Part shown: positions 63,125 to 64,000 of the stretch, piece by piece
Layout: each line of letters starts with the position of its first letter
Position numbering within the stretch: the first letter of the stretch is position 1
Assembly (NCBI GenBank): GCA_965249005.1
Contig: CBDFLD010000019.1
Coordinates: forward strand, 124,001 to 188,000
Source: CBDFLD01 sp965249005
GTDB taxonomy: Bacteria > Acidobacteriota > UBA6911
Direction of reading: 5' to 3'
DNA: 64,000 bases
Made by a program: the position numbers and the translations under genes
The notes under the pieces: model-generated
Told to the model about the DNA's origin: nothing
Seen by the model: only the letters and a program-made list of their open reading frames with translations
The model's database searches: none

Positions 63125-64000
63125 ATGAGTGTTGCGCTTGAAATAAACCAGCGATCCATTCCCGTCGTCCAGGACGCCACCCTGTTCGATATGGCCGACC
63201 GAGTTGGCATTGCTGTGCCCACGAGCTGCAACCGGCAGGGCAAATGCCGCGAGTGCCTCATGGAGGTGGTGGAGGGCATGGACCAGCTGTCGCCGCGGAC
63301 CGCACAGGAGGCGCATCTTTCGGATAACTTCCGCCTTTCTTGTAGAACGACCATCACGGGTGAGGCGGGCAGAATACGTTGCCATACGCTCCACCGTAGT
63401 GAAGTGCAGATCGTCGACGAGGCGGTCCGCTTGCCAGCCTCGGGGCGACCGCCCGTTCTCAATCCCGCGGTCACACGCGATGGCGACCGTGTGCTGCTGG
63501 ACGGAAAAGAAATCGCGCGCTCCACCGAACCGTTGCACGGCGTAGCTCTCGACATTGGCACGACCACCGTGGCTCTTCGGCTGATCAACCTGGAAGACGG
63601 AAGCGTCGTGGCGACCCAGGCGTTCGAGAACCCACAGCGATTCGGCGGCTCGGACGTGATGGCCCGGATCAAGTACGACTCCGACCACAAGGGACGTCTG
63701 TTGCAGCGCGTTCTGACGGGCTACCTGAGCCACGCCATCGAGGCCTTCCCGGTCGATTCCCAGACCATCTACGAATTGGTGGTGTCTGGGAACGCCACCA
63801 TGCGCGACCTCTTCTTCGGCATCAACGTTCACAGCATCGGGCAGAAGCCATACCGGTCGCTTACCGAAGAAGAGATGCTGGGGGGCAAACGGGAATCCAC
63901 CACGCTCTCCGTCATCGCCAGACGATTGGGGCTGCCCGTGCACCCCGAGGCCCGAGTACTGGGCTTGCCTCTGATCGGTTGCCACATCGGCGCCGACACC
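63125..64000 (+). CDS. Corrinoid activation protein, RACo-like (DUF4445), cut by window end
   Basis: From ATG 63125 the frame is open through 64000 with no stop, 292 residues so far of an expected 500 or more. The N-terminus is a plant-type [2Fe-2S] ferredoxin domain with Cys35, Cys41, Cys44 and Cys73 (SCNRQGKCREC, LSCRTT). After a linker an ASKHA ATPase-like domain begins (GVALDIGTTTVALRL near residue 137; VVSGNATMRDLFFG). This is the RACo family, which reduces oxidised Co(II) corrinoid back to Co(I) with ATP. With the two preceding genes it forms a methyl-transfer operon. Confidence 0.9.
   Translation, partial: MSVALEINQRSIPVVQDATLFDMADRVGIAVPTSCNRQGKCRECLMEVVEGMDQLSPRTAQEAHLSDNFRLSCRTTITGEAGRIRCHTLHRSEVQIVDEAVRLPASGRPPVLNPAVTRDGDRVLLDGKEIARSTEPLHGVALDIGTTTVALRLINLEDGSVVATQAFENPQRFGGSDVMARIKYDSDHKGRLLQRVLTGYLSHAIEAFPVDSQTIYELVVSGNATMRDLFFGINVHSIGQKPYRSLTEEEMLGGKRESTTLSVIARRLGLPVHPEARVLGLPLIGCHIGADT

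Noticed and set aside
63065..63985. 306-codon minus-strand ORF
   Set aside because: Antisense to the RACo-like gene, which has ferredoxin cysteines and an ATPase motif in an uninterrupted frame.
1..64000. tRNA or rRNA genes
   Set aside because: T-loop-like GTTCGAATCC strings occur only inside coding sequence with no matching acceptor stem nearby.

Overview
The window is a mosaic, accessory-looking stretch of a heterotrophic, polysaccharide-degrading bacterium. A large TonB-dependent receptor with an N-terminal carboxypeptidase-like domain, many Tat-exported Gfo/Idh/MocA oxidoreductases, several formylglycine sulfatases, a PVC-type haem/HEAT protein and a serine/threonine kinase followed by TIR-PASTA-TolB together suggest Acidobacteriota or a phylum with similar gene content (Planctomycetota, Latescibacterota-like). 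This assignment is inference from gene content; there is no rRNA or phylogenetic marker gene in the window.

Layout. 1-12.1 kb: end of an unknown gene, a broken DUF5009 acyltransferase and a broken Gfo/Idh gene, a DUF3604 lipoprotein, a frameshifted TonB receptor, an intact Gfo/Idh gene divergent from it, and a sodium:solute symporter preceded by symporter and RelE-like remnants. 12.1-20 kb: a sulfatase whose 195-bp leader is duplicated 2.2 kb away; between the copies lie a sulfatase remnant, a foreign-looking fucose/arabinose isomerase-like gene and the remains of a PfkB sugar kinase. Next to the second copy an epimerase pseudogene is split by a complete IS21-family element (16519-19802) with inverted ends and a 7-bp target duplication. 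20-32.4 kb: a NagB-like/aldolase operon, a PLP decarboxylase, a TauD-type dioxygenase, a tandem pair of secreted TIM-barrel hydrolase-like proteins and two propeller-like proteins. 32.4-43.9 kb: a sulfatase, three Gfo/Idh genes (one truncated), a class V aminotransferase, an aryl-sulfate sulfotransferase, a YeiH-type exporter fused to a cysteine-dioxygenase-like cupin, and a PQQ-like propeller protein. 44-51.7 kb: small hypotheticals, a sugar MFS transporter, zinc-ribbon membrane proteins, another sulfatase, a DUF1761 protein and truncated GT87 and CPA2 antiporter genes. 51.7-57 kb: kinase plus TIR-PASTA-TolB receptor, a broken CocE-type hydrolase and a PhyH dioxygenase. 57-64 kb: a very large DUF6807-PVC-haem fusion and a corrinoid methyl-transfer operon (MtaA-like protein, corrinoid protein, RACo-like activator) that runs off the end.

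Functionally the region points to uptake and dismantling of sulfated or amino-sugar glycans: receptor, sulfatases, candidate glycosidases, sugar oxidoreductases, isomerases, NagB-like deaminase, aldolase and sugar transporters, with sulfur handled by the sulfotransferase and the exporter-dioxygenase fusion. The most novel items are the kinase/TIR/PASTA/TolB pair with an in-frame 39-bp tandem repeat, and the YeiH-cysteine-dioxygenase fusion.

About fifteen genes are interrupted by stops, frameshifts, truncations or insertion. Some single-base lesions could be sequencing errors; others (IS insertion, large deletions, remnants) are real decay.
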